Shown: positions 1 through 7,062, counted from the first letter of the stretch. The stretch is DNA of 11,663 bases from an uncultured Austwickia sp. (GCA_934678955.1 CAKUSI010000097.1:1-11663), one strand, 5' to 3'. A program made the numbers and translations. Notes: a model not told the origin generated them from the letters alone.

Positions 1-231
1 GAAGTGGCCCAGGCCATCGCCGAGATCGACGGGGTCCGCGAGGTCTACTCCGTCACGGGGGACTGCGACCTCATCGCGATCGTCAAGGTGCACCAGCATG
101 ACGACTTCGCGGACGTGATCGCCGACCGACTCAACAAGGTCTCCGGCGTGCGCAGCACCCAGACGCACATCGCGTTCCGGCAGTACAGCCGGTCCGACGA
201 GGAAGCGGCCTTCAGCATCGGCCTCGACTGA
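1..231 (+). CDS. Lrp/AsnC ligand-binding (RAM) domain protein, 5' end outside window
   Basis: Seen: the frame is open from the first base and encodes 76 visible residues ending in TGA. The text runs from VAQAIAEIDGVREVYSVTG through DLIAIVKV and DVIADRLNKVSGVRSTQTHI to a C-terminal FSIGLD. This is the pattern of the stand-alone regulatory ligand-binding (RAM/AsnC_trans_reg) domain, with the GVxEVYSVTGDxDL turn and the IxxxxGVxxTxT strand. Known: such small proteins lack the helix-turn-helix of full Lrp regulators. They form oligomers that may bind amino acids or other small ligands. A GTG at base 4 could serve as a start, but it would remove the first beta strand of the fold, so the true start most likely lies left of the window. 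The gene converges on trpD, and an amino-acid-sensing role beside a tryptophan gene is possible but only inferred. No DNA-binding part is visible. Confidence 0.85.
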   Translation, partial: EVAQAIAEIDGVREVYSVTGDCDLIAIVKVHQHDDFADVIADRLNKVSGVRSTQTHIAFRQYSRSDEEAAFSIGLD

Positions 232-268
232 CAAGCGCCGGCCCGACAACGCTCGCCAGGAGGCGCGC

Positions 269-309
269 GACCAACCAGCGCCGACCAACCAGCGCCGACC
301 AACCAGCGC
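269..309. repeat. Tandem repeat, 14-bp unit, nearly three copies
   Basis: The unit GACCAACCAGCGCC occurs at 269-282 and 283-296, and again at 297-309 with only its last base changed. It lies between the stop of the Lrp-type gene and the stop of trpD, so it is outside coding sequence. The 14-base period is not a multiple of three, which also argues against coding use. It is probably a slippage-generated minisatellite. No function is evident. Confidence 0.85.
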
Positions 310-341
310 GCGGCTGCGGGCGTCCCACCGCAACCATGAAC

Positions 342-381
342 GTTCCTCCGGCGTCCCGCCAGGGAGTCCCATGGAGGGAAC
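342..381. terminator. Imperfect hairpin between convergent genes, possible bidirectional terminator
   Basis: The arms GTTCCTCC (342-349) and GGAGGGAAC (373-381) are complementary apart from one bulged base. The loop between them can form an inner TCCC/GGGA stem (354-357 with 362-365). It lies where transcripts of the Lrp-type gene and trpD converge. There is no T-tract on either strand, so termination is inferred only from position and pairing. Confidence 0.35.
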
Positions 382-418
382 CCCGAGCGGGCTTCGGACG
401 GGTCCGCGTCGCAGGCGG

Positions 419-1498
419 TCAGCGGGCCGCTGCGTACTCCGTCGTGATGTCCCGCCACTTCTCGAGCTGCGCCTGAGCCGCCCCCGAGTCGAGCACATGC
501 TCGGCTCGGTCCATGCCGCCCCGCATCGCCGACTCGAACGACGCCTGATCGTGGACCTGCGCGTCGGCCATCAACGCCAGCGCGATGCCCGCGTTGAGGA
601 CCACGGCGTCCCGGATCGGTCCGGTGGCTCCCGAGAAGACCTCGCGGACGACGCCGGCGTTGTGCGCCGGGTCGCCGCCGCGCAACGCGCTCAGGGGGGC
701 GCGCCCGACTCCGAAACGCTCGGGCTCCACGACGAGCGGGGTCACCTCACCGTTGCTCACCCACCACACCTGCGACGTGGTCGACACGGTCAGCTCGTCC
801 AAGCCGTCGTCGCCATGGAAGACCGCCGTGTCCTTCCCCCGGGTCGCGAACACGCCGGCGACGAGGGGGGCCAGCCGCCCATCGGCCACGCCGATCGCCG
901 AATACTGAGGTTGCGCCGGGTTCGTCAGCGGCCCCAGCAGGTTGAACACAGTCGGGATGGCCAGTTCCTTGCGGGTGCCGCCCACGTGTCGCATCGACGG
1001 GTGGAACACGGTGGCGAAGCAGAAGGTCATTCCCGCCCGGGCCGCCACCTCGACCACCTGATCCGGGCTCAACGTTAAGTTGACGCCGAGAGCCTCCAGC
1101 ACGTCGGCCGTACCGGAGGAGGACGAGGCGGCGCGATTGCCGTGTTTCACCACCGTCGCCCCGGCAGCCGCACACGTGATCGCCGCCATGGTCGAGATGT
1201 TCACGGTGTGGGCCCGGTCGCCTCCGGTGCCCACGATGTCCAGGCTCTTGCCCGGGACCTCGATCCGCCGTGCGTGGGCGAGCATCTCGTCGGCAATTGC
1301 CGTCAGCTCCGCGACCGTCTCCCCCTTGGCGCGCAGCGCCACCAGGAACGCGGCCACGTGGGCGGGACTCGCCTCGCCGGCCATCATGCGGCCCATCGCC
1401 CAGGCAGCCGCCGACGGATCCAAGTCCTGACGCGCCAACAGGGCTGTCAGGAGGTCGGGCCAGGAGTGCTCCGGCCCCTCCCCGGATGCGTTCGCCAT
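419..1498 (-). CDS. trpD: Anthranilate phosphoribosyltransferase
   Basis: Transfers a phosphoribosyl group from PRPP to anthranilate, the second committed step of tryptophan synthesis, in the cytoplasm. The 359-residue product is close to the family length of about 345. It has an N-terminal helical domain (about 1-80) followed by the catalytic domain. Visible motifs are the PRPP-binding GTGGD (90-94), KHGNRAASS (118-126), HPSMRHVGGTRKELA (166-180), NLLGPLTNP (186-194), and HGDDGLDE (228-235), whose D234-E235 match the family's magnesium ligands. The start is MANASGEGPE: the frame stays open further upstream, but that text is the shadow of the neighbouring gene. Its ATG shares one base (1498) with the stop of the upstream receiver-domain gene (TGATG), and I see no Shine-Dalgarno sequence in the preceding 20 bases. 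Translation is therefore probably coupled to that gene. No other trp gene is present, so trpD stands apart from a trp operon here. Confidence 0.95.
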   Translation of the reverse strand: MANASGEGPEHSWPDLLTALLARQDLDPSAAAWAMGRMMAGEASPAHVAAFLVALRAKGETVAELTAIADEMLAHARRIEVPGKSLDIVGTGGDRAHTVNISTMAAITCAAAGATVVKHGNRAASSSSGTADVLEALGVNLTLSPDQVVEVAARAGMTFCFATVFHPSMRHVGGTRKELAIPTVFNLLGPLTNPAQPQYSAIGVADGRLAPLVAGVFATRGKDTAVFHGDDGLDELTVSTTSQVWWVSNGEVTPLVVEPERFGVGRAPLSALRGGDPAHNAGVVREVFSGATGPIRDAVVLNAGIALALMADAQVHDQASFESAMRGGMDRAEHVLDSGAAQAQLEKWRDITTEYAAAR

Positions 1499-1956
1499 CA
1501 GTTCGGTTGGACGGCGGCCTGCCCGGCCACCTCTGCCACGGCCCTGGCCATCGCAATGGGGTCGATCGGGTGCGGCACCGCGCCGTCCGCGTAGGACCAG
1601 GCGGCGAGCCAATCGTCCTGCGGTCGGCCGGTCAGGACAATGACCGGCGGGCAATCGAAGATCTCGTGCTTGAACTGGCGGCACATGCCGAGCCCACCGA
1701 GCGGGGCGGCCTCGCCGTCGAGGATCAAGAGGTCGTACTCCTTGGACTTGGCCGCCGTTTCGGCCGCGGCCGGGGTCGCGCATTCCATCCAGGCGCTCAC
1801 CTCCACGTCCCGCGAGGGGCGGCGTCCCACGGCGAGGCGGACGGCGTCGCGCGTCGACCGGTCGTCGCTATAGAGAAGGACGCGAATCTGCAGTGACGCG
1901 ACAGATCCCGCCGGACGGGCGACGGTCTGCGAACTCGACTCCGGCGAAGCGCTCAT
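1498..1956 (-). CDS. Stand-alone response-regulator receiver-like protein, degenerate switch Lys
   Basis: A 152-residue soluble protein that is essentially one receiver (CheY-like) domain, with no DNA-binding or enzymatic output domain. Seen: a hydrophobic strand IRVLLYSDD with the acidic pair D31/D32, LLILDGEAAP with the candidate phosphoacceptor D80, and VIVLTGRP with the conserved Thr at T109. The segment GAVPHPIDP follows, where the invariant Lys before the cis-Pro is replaced by His129 (P130 kept). Known: that Lys takes part in phosphorylation-driven switching, so this domain may be a pseudo-receiver or an atypical switch. No histidine kinase lies nearby. The start MSASPESS is preceded by TAGGATCG, which contains AGGA 8 bases from the ATG. 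The gene is transcribed away from ctaE and overlaps trpD by one base. A role in regulating tryptophan synthesis or respiration is only a guess from position. Confidence 0.8.
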   Translation of the reverse strand: MSASPESSSQTVARPAGSVASLQIRVLLYSDDRSTRDAVRLAVGRRPSRDVEVSAWMECATPAAAETAAKSKEYDLLILDGEAAPLGGLGMCRQFKHEIFDCPPVIVLTGRPQDDWLAAWSYADGAVPHPIDPIAMARAVAEVAGQAAVQPN

Positions 1957-1963
1957 GCGGCCG

Positions 1964-1969
1964 ATCCTA
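1964..1969 (-). promoter_or_regulatory. TAGGAT: Shine-Dalgarno AGGA or leaderless -10 box for the receiver gene
   Basis: On the minus strand TAGGAT lies 7 bases before the ATG of the receiver-domain gene. Its AGGA is spaced well as a ribosome-binding site. The hexamer also fits the actinobacterial -10 pattern TANNNT at the distance expected for a leaderless transcript. No convincing -35 box (only CACTTG at 17 bases) is present, so the two readings cannot be separated from sequence. Confidence 0.35.
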
Positions 1970-2161
1970 CCCACGCGACTCTCCCGCAAGTGTCCGGACA
2001 GGCCGCGATAGGCCGCGACGCACGCCCACGACATGCCTCGAACGCACGGCGGGACACGCGAGCCCGCTCGTCTCCGGCAACCGACCGTTGAGCGAGAACT
2101 CCCTCGACGCAACGCCCACCGGGCCTCCCCAGGTCCTTCCCGCCCCTGCAGATGGGGCAGT

Positions 2162-2836
2162 ATGACGCCCGTGGCGACCGCAACCTCTGTGCATTCCAGC
2201 GCCCCTGGGGGGCGCCCCGGCACGATCCCCGGGCACGGCCCGGTCAGCCGGCCCAACATGGCGTCGGTGGGCACGATCGTGTGGCTGTCCAGCGAGCTCA
2301 TGTTCTTCGCCGGGCTGTTCTCGATCTACTTCACCTTGCGCGCGGCGCGCCCCGACGTATGGGCCGAGTCCACCCCGCTGCTCGACGTGCCCTACGCGTT
2401 CGTCAACACGCTCATCCTGGTGATCTCCTCGGTCTGGTGTCAGCTCGGAGTCTTCGCGGCCGAGCGCGGCCAGGGATCTCGGACCGGCAAGCTCTGGCAG
2501 ATCAAGCAGTGGGGCATGCGTGAGTGGTACGTGCTCACCTACATCTTCGGCGCCATCTTCGTCTCCGGCCAGGTCATGGAGTACGCGGTCATGACGAGCC
2601 ACGGGCTGACCCTGAGCGCCAGCGCGTACACCTCGGCCTTCTACATCACGACCGGCTTCCACGCCATCCACGTGACCGGCGGCCTCATCGCCTTCCTGCT
2701 GATCATCGGCCGCAGCTTCACCTCGCGTCGCTACACCCACCGACAAGCCACCGGAGCGATCGTCACGTCCTATTACTGGCACTTCGTCGACGTGGTGTGG
2801 ATCGCCCTGTTCATCGTCATCTACTTCATCCGCTGA
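2162..2836 (+). CDS. ctaE: Cytochrome c oxidase subunit III
   Basis: Core membrane subunit of the aa3-type oxidase. It carries no metal but packs against subunit I and supports proton uptake. The 224-residue product has about five transmembrane helices, near 35-57, 78-99, 122-143, 158-182 and 203-223. This is fewer than the seven of mitochondrial subunit III and normal for the short bacterial form. Conserved text includes [22 protein letters not shown] (E46), the [10 protein letters not shown] segment (165-174) and [10 protein letters not shown] (204-213). The start MTPVATATS was chosen because homologues begin just before a short polar leader. The open frame continues upstream to 2033 in non-conserved, Arg/Pro-rich text. 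Only a weak GGGG precedes this ATG, 4 bases away, so the start is not strongly fixed. It is the first gene of a rightward operon with qcrCAB, transcribed divergently from the receiver gene across a 205-base gap. Confidence 0.95.
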   Translation: MTPVATATSVHSSAPGGRPGTIPGHGPVSRPNMASVGTIVWLSSELMFFAGLFSIYFTLRAARPDVWAESTPLLDVPYAFVNTLILVISSVWCQLGVFAAERGQGSRTGKLWQIKQWGMREWYVLTYIFGAIFVSGQVMEYAVMTSHGLTLSASAYTSAFYITTGFHAIHVTGGLIAFLLIIGRSFTSRRYTHRQATGAIVTSYYWHFVDVVWIALFIVIYFIR

Positions 2837-2880
2837 CCGCCCCGCCCGGCCCCACGGCTCCCGCCCTGTCCTCCCGCGCA

Positions 2881-2886
2881 AGGAAG
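2881..2886 (+). promoter_or_regulatory. Ribosome-binding site fixing the GTG start of qcrC
   Basis: AGGAAG lies 8 bases before a GTG codon at 2895. No in-frame ATG fits the signal-anchor start, so this site supports GTG as the initiation codon. Confidence 0.7.
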
Positions 2887-2894
2887 CTACCGAC

Positions 2895-3689
2895 GTGAAA
2901 GCCCTCTCAGCCCGCCGCCGTCACCCGGTCGCGTTCGTGGCCGTGCTCCTCATCGGTCTGCTCGTGACGGGTGGCCTCTACGCGACGTTCTCCCCCACCC
3001 AGGCCACCGCGCAGGCGCCGGCCGCCACGTCGGAGGGGGACGTTGAGACCGGCCACCAGCTCTTCCTCGCCAACTGCGCGTCCTGCCACGGGGTGAACGC
3101 GACCGGCACCAAGGACGGTCCGAGCCTGGTCGGGGTCGGCGCCGCGTCGGTCGACTTCCAAGTCGGAACGGGTCGTATGCCGCTCGCCCAGCAGGGCGTC
3201 CAGGCCATGCGCACCGACCAGATCATGTACTCCCCCGAGCAGATCCGGCAGATGGCCGCGTACGTCGCCTCCCTCGGCCCCGGCCCCGGCATCCCGGACG
3301 AGAAGTACTCCAGCGGCGAGGGCGCCAACCTGGCCCGCGGCGGGGATCTGTTCCGCGTCAACTGCTCCATGTGCCACAACTTCGCCGGATCGGGCGGAGC
3401 CCTCACCCGGGGCAAGTTCGCCCCGCCGCTGCGCAACATCGAGGGCAAGCACCTGTATGAGGCCATGCTCACTGGCCCGCAGTCGATGCCGGTCTTCAGC
3501 GACACGAACCTGACCCCCGAGGACAAGCGGGACATCATCGGGTACATGCACGAACTCGACAAGGGCGAGAACTTCGGCGGCCACGGGCTCGGTTCTCTGG
3601 GCCCGGTCGGTGACGGCTTCTTCCTCTGGCTCCTCGGCGTCCCGATCATGCTCGGCGCCGCCATCTGGCTCGGCCGCAAGGCCGCCTGA
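2895..3689 (+). CDS. qcrC: Menaquinol-cytochrome c reductase diheme cytochrome c subunit
   Basis: A 264-residue membrane-anchored cytochrome cc. It takes electrons from the Rieske protein and passes them straight to CuA of the oxidase, replacing a soluble cytochrome c. Seen: an N-terminal signal anchor (about 11-32), then two class I cytochrome c domains with covalent heme sites CASCH (61-65) and CSMCH (157-161). Likely axial methionines are M95 (GRMPL) and M198 (QSMPVF). A C-terminal transmembrane helix lies at about 241-260. The N-terminal signal places both hemes outside the membrane, and maturation would need a cytochrome c assembly system that is not encoded here. The GTG start is backed by AGGAAG. 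It lies 58 bases after ctaE and 50 bases before qcrA in the same operon. The duplicated heme domains are the family norm for Actinobacteria. Confidence 0.97.
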   Translation: MKALSARRRHPVAFVAVLLIGLLVTGGLYATFSPTQATAQAPAATSEGDVETGHQLFLANCASCHGVNATGTKDGPSLVGVGAASVDFQVGTGRMPLAQQGVQAMRTDQIMYSPEQIRQMAAYVASLGPGPGIPDEKYSSGEGANLARGGDLFRVNCSMCHNFAGSGGALTRGKFAPPLRNIEGKHLYEAMLTGPQSMPVFSDTNLTPEDKRDIIGYMHELDKGENFGGHGLGSLGPVGDGFFLWLLGVPIMLGAAIWLGRKAA

Positions 3690-3739
3690 GGCCCCACCCA
3701 CCCACCTCGCCGGACGCTCACCACCGACAGGAACGACGA

Positions 3740-4912
3740 ATGAACTCCAACGGCTCCGCCACCGGCTCCCCCGCCGAGCCGCCGCAGGGCGCACCACGCC
3801 CGGAGAACCCGCACGCGACGGGCCGCGAGGTATCCCTCGAGCACGGCCACGTGGCCGGCACCGTCGACGTGCCCGCCCGGTTCGAGAACCCCGGGCTCCC
3901 GCCGCACAAGCTCCGCCACGCGGACGTCGACCCGAAGGCCGCGAAGCGGGCCGAGATCCAGGTCACGGCGCTGTTCCTGGTCTCGATCGTCGGCACCATC
4001 GGGTTCCTTGTGACCTACTTCGCCGTGCCGATGGACACGTTCGTCTGGATCCCGTTCTTCGCGTACCTAAACCTCGCCCACACGCTGTTCGGCCTCTTCC
4101 TCGCGCTGAGCCTCCTCGGTATCGGTCTCGGCGCGGTCCACTGGGCCAAGACGCTGATGCCCGACCACGAGGTCATCGAGGAACGACACCCGATCGCGTC
4201 GCCCCCGCAGGACCGCCAGGGCGTCCTCGACACCCTCCGGGCCGGCGCGGAGGGCTCCCAGATCAACCGCCGCCCGATCCTCAAGGTCGCCGGCGGCACG
4301 GCGCTCGGCATCTTCGCCTTCCCGCTGCTGATGCAGATGATCGGCGGGCTCGGGATGGGCAACTACCACCGCGCCACCGACGACCTCAAGACCACCTTCT
4401 GGCAGAAGGGCATGCGCCTGGTCACCGACCCGGAGCTGCGCCCGATCCGCGCCAGCGACGTCACGCTCGGCTCCGTCTTCCACGTCCTCCCGGAGGGCAT
4501 CGACCAGAACCTGAAGCAGGAGCCGCAGCCGGGTCAGGAGTTCCGGCACGACGAGGACCTCGGGCTGCTGGAGCGCAAGGCGAAAGCGGCCGTGCTCCTC
4601 ATGCGCCTCGACCCCGGCAGCTTCCAGAACGCGAAGGCGCGGGACTGGGGCTATCACGGCATCGTCGCGTACAGCAAGATCTGCACCCACGCCGGCTGCC
4701 CGGTGGGCCTGTACGAGCAGCAGACGCATCACCTGCTGTGCCCGTGCCATCAGTCCACGTTCGACGTGACGCAGGACTGCCACGTGATCTTCGGCCCGGC
4801 CAAGCGGCCGCTCCCCCAGCTGAAGATCACCGTCGATGAGGAGGGCTACTTGATCGCCGACCAGCCGTTCATGGAGCCCGTCGGGCCGAGCTTCTGGAGC
4901 CGTGAGCGCTGA
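3740..4912 (+). CDS. qcrA: Menaquinol-cytochrome c reductase Rieske iron-sulfur subunit
   Basis: Carries the 2Fe-2S cluster that receives the first electron from menaquinol at the QcrB Qo site and hands it to QcrC. The 390-residue protein has a polar N-terminus. Three membrane segments follow (about 72-96, 105-132 and 180-203), rather than the single one of mitochondrial Rieske proteins; this is the actinobacterial form. The Rieske fold has box I CTHAGC (C315, H317 as ligands, C320) and box II CPCH (C334 and H337 as ligands, C336), with C320-C336 the expected disulfide. GPAKRPLPQL follows. An additional Cys-His (C347-H348) sits shortly after box II, which I do not recall as a standard feature. 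The start ATG is preceded by AGGA 7 bases away. Its stop TGA shares base 4912 with the ATG of qcrB, so the two subunits are probably made by coupled translation. Confidence 0.97.
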   Translation: MNSNGSATGSPAEPPQGAPRPENPHATGREVSLEHGHVAGTVDVPARFENPGLPPHKLRHADVDPKAAKRAEIQVTALFLVSIVGTIGFLVTYFAVPMDTFVWIPFFAYLNLAHTLFGLFLALSLLGIGLGAVHWAKTLMPDHEVIEERHPIASPPQDRQGVLDTLRAGAEGSQINRRPILKVAGGTALGIFAFPLLMQMIGGLGMGNYHRATDDLKTTFWQKGMRLVTDPELRPIRASDVTLGSVFHVLPEGIDQNLKQEPQPGQEFRHDEDLGLLERKAKAAVLLMRLDPGSFQNAKARDWGYHGIVAYSKICTHAGCPVGLYEQQTHHLLCPCHQSTFDVTQDCHVIFGPAKRPLPQLKITVDEEGYLIADQPFMEPVGPSFWSRER

Positions 4913-6693
4913 TGACCGCCACCTCTCGCGAAGAAGCCACGCACCGCGCGACCAACACGCTGCGCACCGACGACGCCTCCCGCGCCGCCGGGAGCAGGGA
5001 TCCCTCCCTCGGGCGGGTCGGCAACTGGTTCGACGAGCGCACCGGACTCGCCAAGCCGGTCCGTTATGCCATGAACAAGGTATTCCCCGACCACTGGTCG
5101 TTCATGCTCGGTGAGATCGCGATGTACTCGATGGTCATCGCCCTCATCACCGGCGTGTTCCTCACGTTCTGGTTCGTGCCCAGCATGGGCCACATCGCCT
5201 ACGAGGGCTCGTACGTGCCTCTCAAGGGCCTGCACATGTCGGAGGCGTACGCCTCCACGCTCCACATCAGCTTCGACGTCCGCGGCGGTCTGCTGATCCG
5301 ACAGTTGCACCACTGGTCCGCCCTCTTCTTCGTCGCCGCGATCGCGCTGCACGCCTGCCGCGTGTTCTTCACGGGCGCGTTCCGCAAGCCGCGCGAGATC
5401 AACTGGGTGATCGGCACGGTGCTCCTGCTGCTCGCGATCATCGAGGGCTTCGCGGGCTACTCGCTCCCCGACGACCTGCTGTCCGGGACGGGCATCCGCG
5501 TCATGGAGGGCTTCGTCGAGTCGACTCCGGTCCTCGGCCCATACATGTCCTACATGCTGTTCGGCGGGGCCTTTCCGGGAGAGCTGATCATCCCGCGCCT
5601 CTACATCGCCCACGTGCTCCTCGTGCCGGCCCTCCTGATCGGGCTGTTCACCGCCCACATCCTGCTGGTGGTCGTGCACAAGCACACGCAGTACCCCGGC
5701 CCCGGCAAGACCAACGAGAACGTGGTCGGCTTCCCCGTGATGCCGGTCTACGCCGCCAAGGCCGGTGGGTTCTTCTTCATCGTCTTCGGCATCATCGCGT
5801 TGATCTCGGCGCTGGTCGCGATCAACCAGGTGTGGATGTACGGGCCGTACGACCCCTCGCCGGTGACCGCGGACTCGCAGCCGGACTGGTACATGGGCTT
5901 CGCCGACGGTGCCTTGCGGCTCCTTCCGGGGCAGATCGAGTTCACGACCTTCGGCTTCACCTGGAGTCCGAACCTGGCTCTCGGCTCGATCATCCTGCTG
6001 CCGGTCGTGTTCGGGCTCATGGGCGCGTACCCGTTCTTCGAGGCCTGGGTGACCGGCGACAAGCGCGAGCACCACATCCTCGACCGCCCGCGCAACGCCC
6101 CGGTCCGCACCGCGATCGGCATGGCCGCCCTCACGTGCTACCTGGTGATGTTCTTCGCGGCTGGCAACGACCTCATGGCCATCAAGCTCGGGTTGTCGAT
6201 CAACGACATCACCCGGGCCCTGCAGGTGCTGTTCTTCGTCGGTCCGGTCATCGCGTTCATCGTGACCAAACGCCTGTGCCTGTCGCTGCAGCGCGGAGAC
6301 CGCGAGAAGGCGCTCCACGGTCGCGAGACAGGACGCATCGTACGCACGGCCGAGGGACGGTTCTTCGAAGCCCACGAGCCGCTGTCGGACTACGACCGGT
6401 GGGTGCTGGTGCAGCACGAATCGCCCGAGCCCCTGGAGATCACCGGCGGCAAGGATGCGCAGGGCAACGTGAGTCCCGCCGCGAAGAGCGAGCGGCGGCG
6501 GGCACCATGGTCGCGGTTCTTCTTCCGGGACCGCGTCGCCCCGGTGACGCCCGCGGACCTGGCCGAGGAGCACCACCACGACGACCTGTCGATGCTGGAG
6601 CACGACCCGGCCGGCTTCGGCGGTCACCTCCACGGCGGAGCCGAGGAGCTTCCCGAGTCCAGCGCGTACGGTCACCCGTCTCGCAAGCACTGA
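4912..6693 (+). CDS. qcrB: Menaquinol-cytochrome c reductase cytochrome b subunit
   Basis: Diheme cytochrome b that oxidises menaquinol and moves protons across the membrane, and the target site of QcrB inhibitors in mycobacteria. The 593 residues hold a polar N-terminus and then the helix bundle. Candidate heme ligands are H133 or H134 with H147 in helix B/D, and H234 with H249, all in the usual pairs about 14-15 apart. QFPGPG-like text (TQYPGPGK, 259-266) follows the fourth ligand. The Qo-site motif appears as PDWY (324-327) rather than the PEWY of mitochondria, as in other Actinobacteria. After the last helix (about 432-452) comes a soluble tail of roughly 140 residues, with FFRDRVAPVTPADLAEEHHHDD near the end. 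Long tails are normal in this phylum. The ATG overlaps the qcrA stop by one base, and GGAG 12 bases upstream is a weak ribosome site. Last gene of the ctaE-qcrCAB operon. Confidence 0.97.
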   Translation: MTATSREEATHRATNTLRTDDASRAAGSRDPSLGRVGNWFDERTGLAKPVRYAMNKVFPDHWSFMLGEIAMYSMVIALITGVFLTFWFVPSMGHIAYEGSYVPLKGLHMSEAYASTLHISFDVRGGLLIRQLHHWSALFFVAAIALHACRVFFTGAFRKPREINWVIGTVLLLLAIIEGFAGYSLPDDLLSGTGIRVMEGFVESTPVLGPYMSYMLFGGAFPGELIIPRLYIAHVLLVPALLIGLFTAHILLVVVHKHTQYPGPGKTNENVVGFPVMPVYAAKAGGFFFIVFGIIALISALVAINQVWMYGPYDPSPVTADSQPDWYMGFADGALRLLPGQIEFTTFGFTWSPNLALGSIILLPVVFGLMGAYPFFEAWVTGDKREHHILDRPRNAPVRTAIGMAALTCYLVMFFAAGNDLMAIKLGLSINDITRALQVLFFVGPVIAFIVTKRLCLSLQRGDREKALHGRETGRIVRTAEGRFFEAHEPLSDYDRWVLVQHESPEPLEITGGKDAQGNVSPAAKSERRRAPWSRFFFRDRVAPVTPADLAEEHHHDDLSMLEHDPAGFGGHLHGGAEELPESSAYGHPSRKH

Positions 6694-6707
6694 CGCCGCC
6701 CACCTTT

Positions 6708-6746
6708 CGTGAGGGGCGCCCGGGCCAGACCCGGGCGCCCCTCACG
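6708..6746. terminator. 17-bp perfect hairpin after qcrB
   Basis: CGTGAGGGGCGCCCGGG (6708-6724) pairs perfectly with CCCGGGCGCCCCTCACG (6730-6746) across the loop CCAGA. It starts 14 bases after the qcrB stop and lies between qcrB and the convergent DUF167 gene, so it can serve both transcripts. No T-tract follows on either strand, which is common for actinobacterial terminators. Confidence 0.8.
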
Positions 6747-6786
6747 GCGTTGTCCGGCCCTTCGGCGGCGTGCGGGGGGTGAAGAC

Positions 6787-7062
6787 TCAGGTAGAGGGGG
6801 CGAGGAGGGTCGCCAGGCGGGCCCCGTCGGCCGACGCGACGTCCAGGACCTTCGTGCGGCTCCTCTCCCCCGAGACCAGGGTCACGTCACGTCGGTGCAC
6901 CCCGAAGGCATCCGCGACGGCCTGCAACGTGGCCGCGGTGGCCTTACCGTCCACGGCCCGGGCCGTCACCGCCACGACCAGCTGTGGTCCTTGCGGAGCG
7001 TCGTAGGTACCCCCGACGGCCGTACGGGAGGCCCCCGGCTTGACGCGCACCGTGATTCGCAC
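6787..7062 (-). CDS. DUF167 (YggU/UPF0235) family protein
   Basis: A small soluble protein of 91 residues, close to the 75-110 typical of this conserved family, whose function is unsettled. Seen: an N-terminal strand and the signature VRVKPGASRTAVGG (5-18), then AVDGKATAATLQAVADAFGV (36-55), matching the family's DGKAN helix, and VTLVSGERSRTKVLDV (60-75). The GTG start at 7062 places the VKPGASR motif at the usual distance from the N-terminus. The only purine-rich stretch, GAGGA, lies just 2 bases upstream, so the start rests on family alignment rather than on a ribosome site. A leaderless transcript (CACACT as a poor -10) is possible. The open frame further upstream belongs to the opposite-strand gene. 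It faces qcrB tail to tail across a hairpin and is divergent from the metallopeptidase gene with 52 bases between starts. No functional tie to either is evident. Confidence 0.85.
   Translation of the reverse strand: MRITVRVKPGASRTAVGGTYDAPQGPQLVVAVTARAVDGKATAATLQAVADAFGVHRRDVTLVSGERSRTKVLDVASADGARLATLLAPST

Noticed and set aside
269..310. CRISPR array for the short repeated units
   Set aside because: Units are 14 bp and directly adjacent without spacers, and no cas gene is present.
371..1078. Plus-strand open frame opposite trpD
   Set aside because: It has no motif and mirrors the codon structure of trpD on the other strand.
1499..1783. Longer N-terminus for TrpD starting at 1783
   Set aside because: The added text is Arg/Gly-rich and overlaps the real receiver-domain gene in another frame. 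TrpD homologues begin near MANASGEG.
2000..2018. Short direct repeat AGGCCGCGA as an operator
   Set aside because: Nine bases of GC-rich text repeated once is easily chance in this composition, and it lacks symmetry or a match to a known site.
2033..2161. Upstream start for ctaE at 2033
   Set aside because: The extra 43 residues are low-complexity Arg/Pro/Thr text unlike any CtaE, and the conserved part begins after MTPVATATS.
1957..2161. A clear promoter for ctaE in the divergent 205-base gap
   Set aside because: I found no convincing -35/-10 pair facing ctaE. The direct repeat AGGCCGCGA at 2000-2008 and 2010-2018 is too short to interpret. A promoter must exist but cannot be placed from sequence alone.
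4846..6690. A 614-codon open frame on the minus strand opposite qcrB
   Set aside because: It is a shadow of the GC-rich qcrB reading frame. Its translation is dominated by Arg, Glu, Gly and His without any recognisable motif, while the plus strand gives a full cytochrome b.
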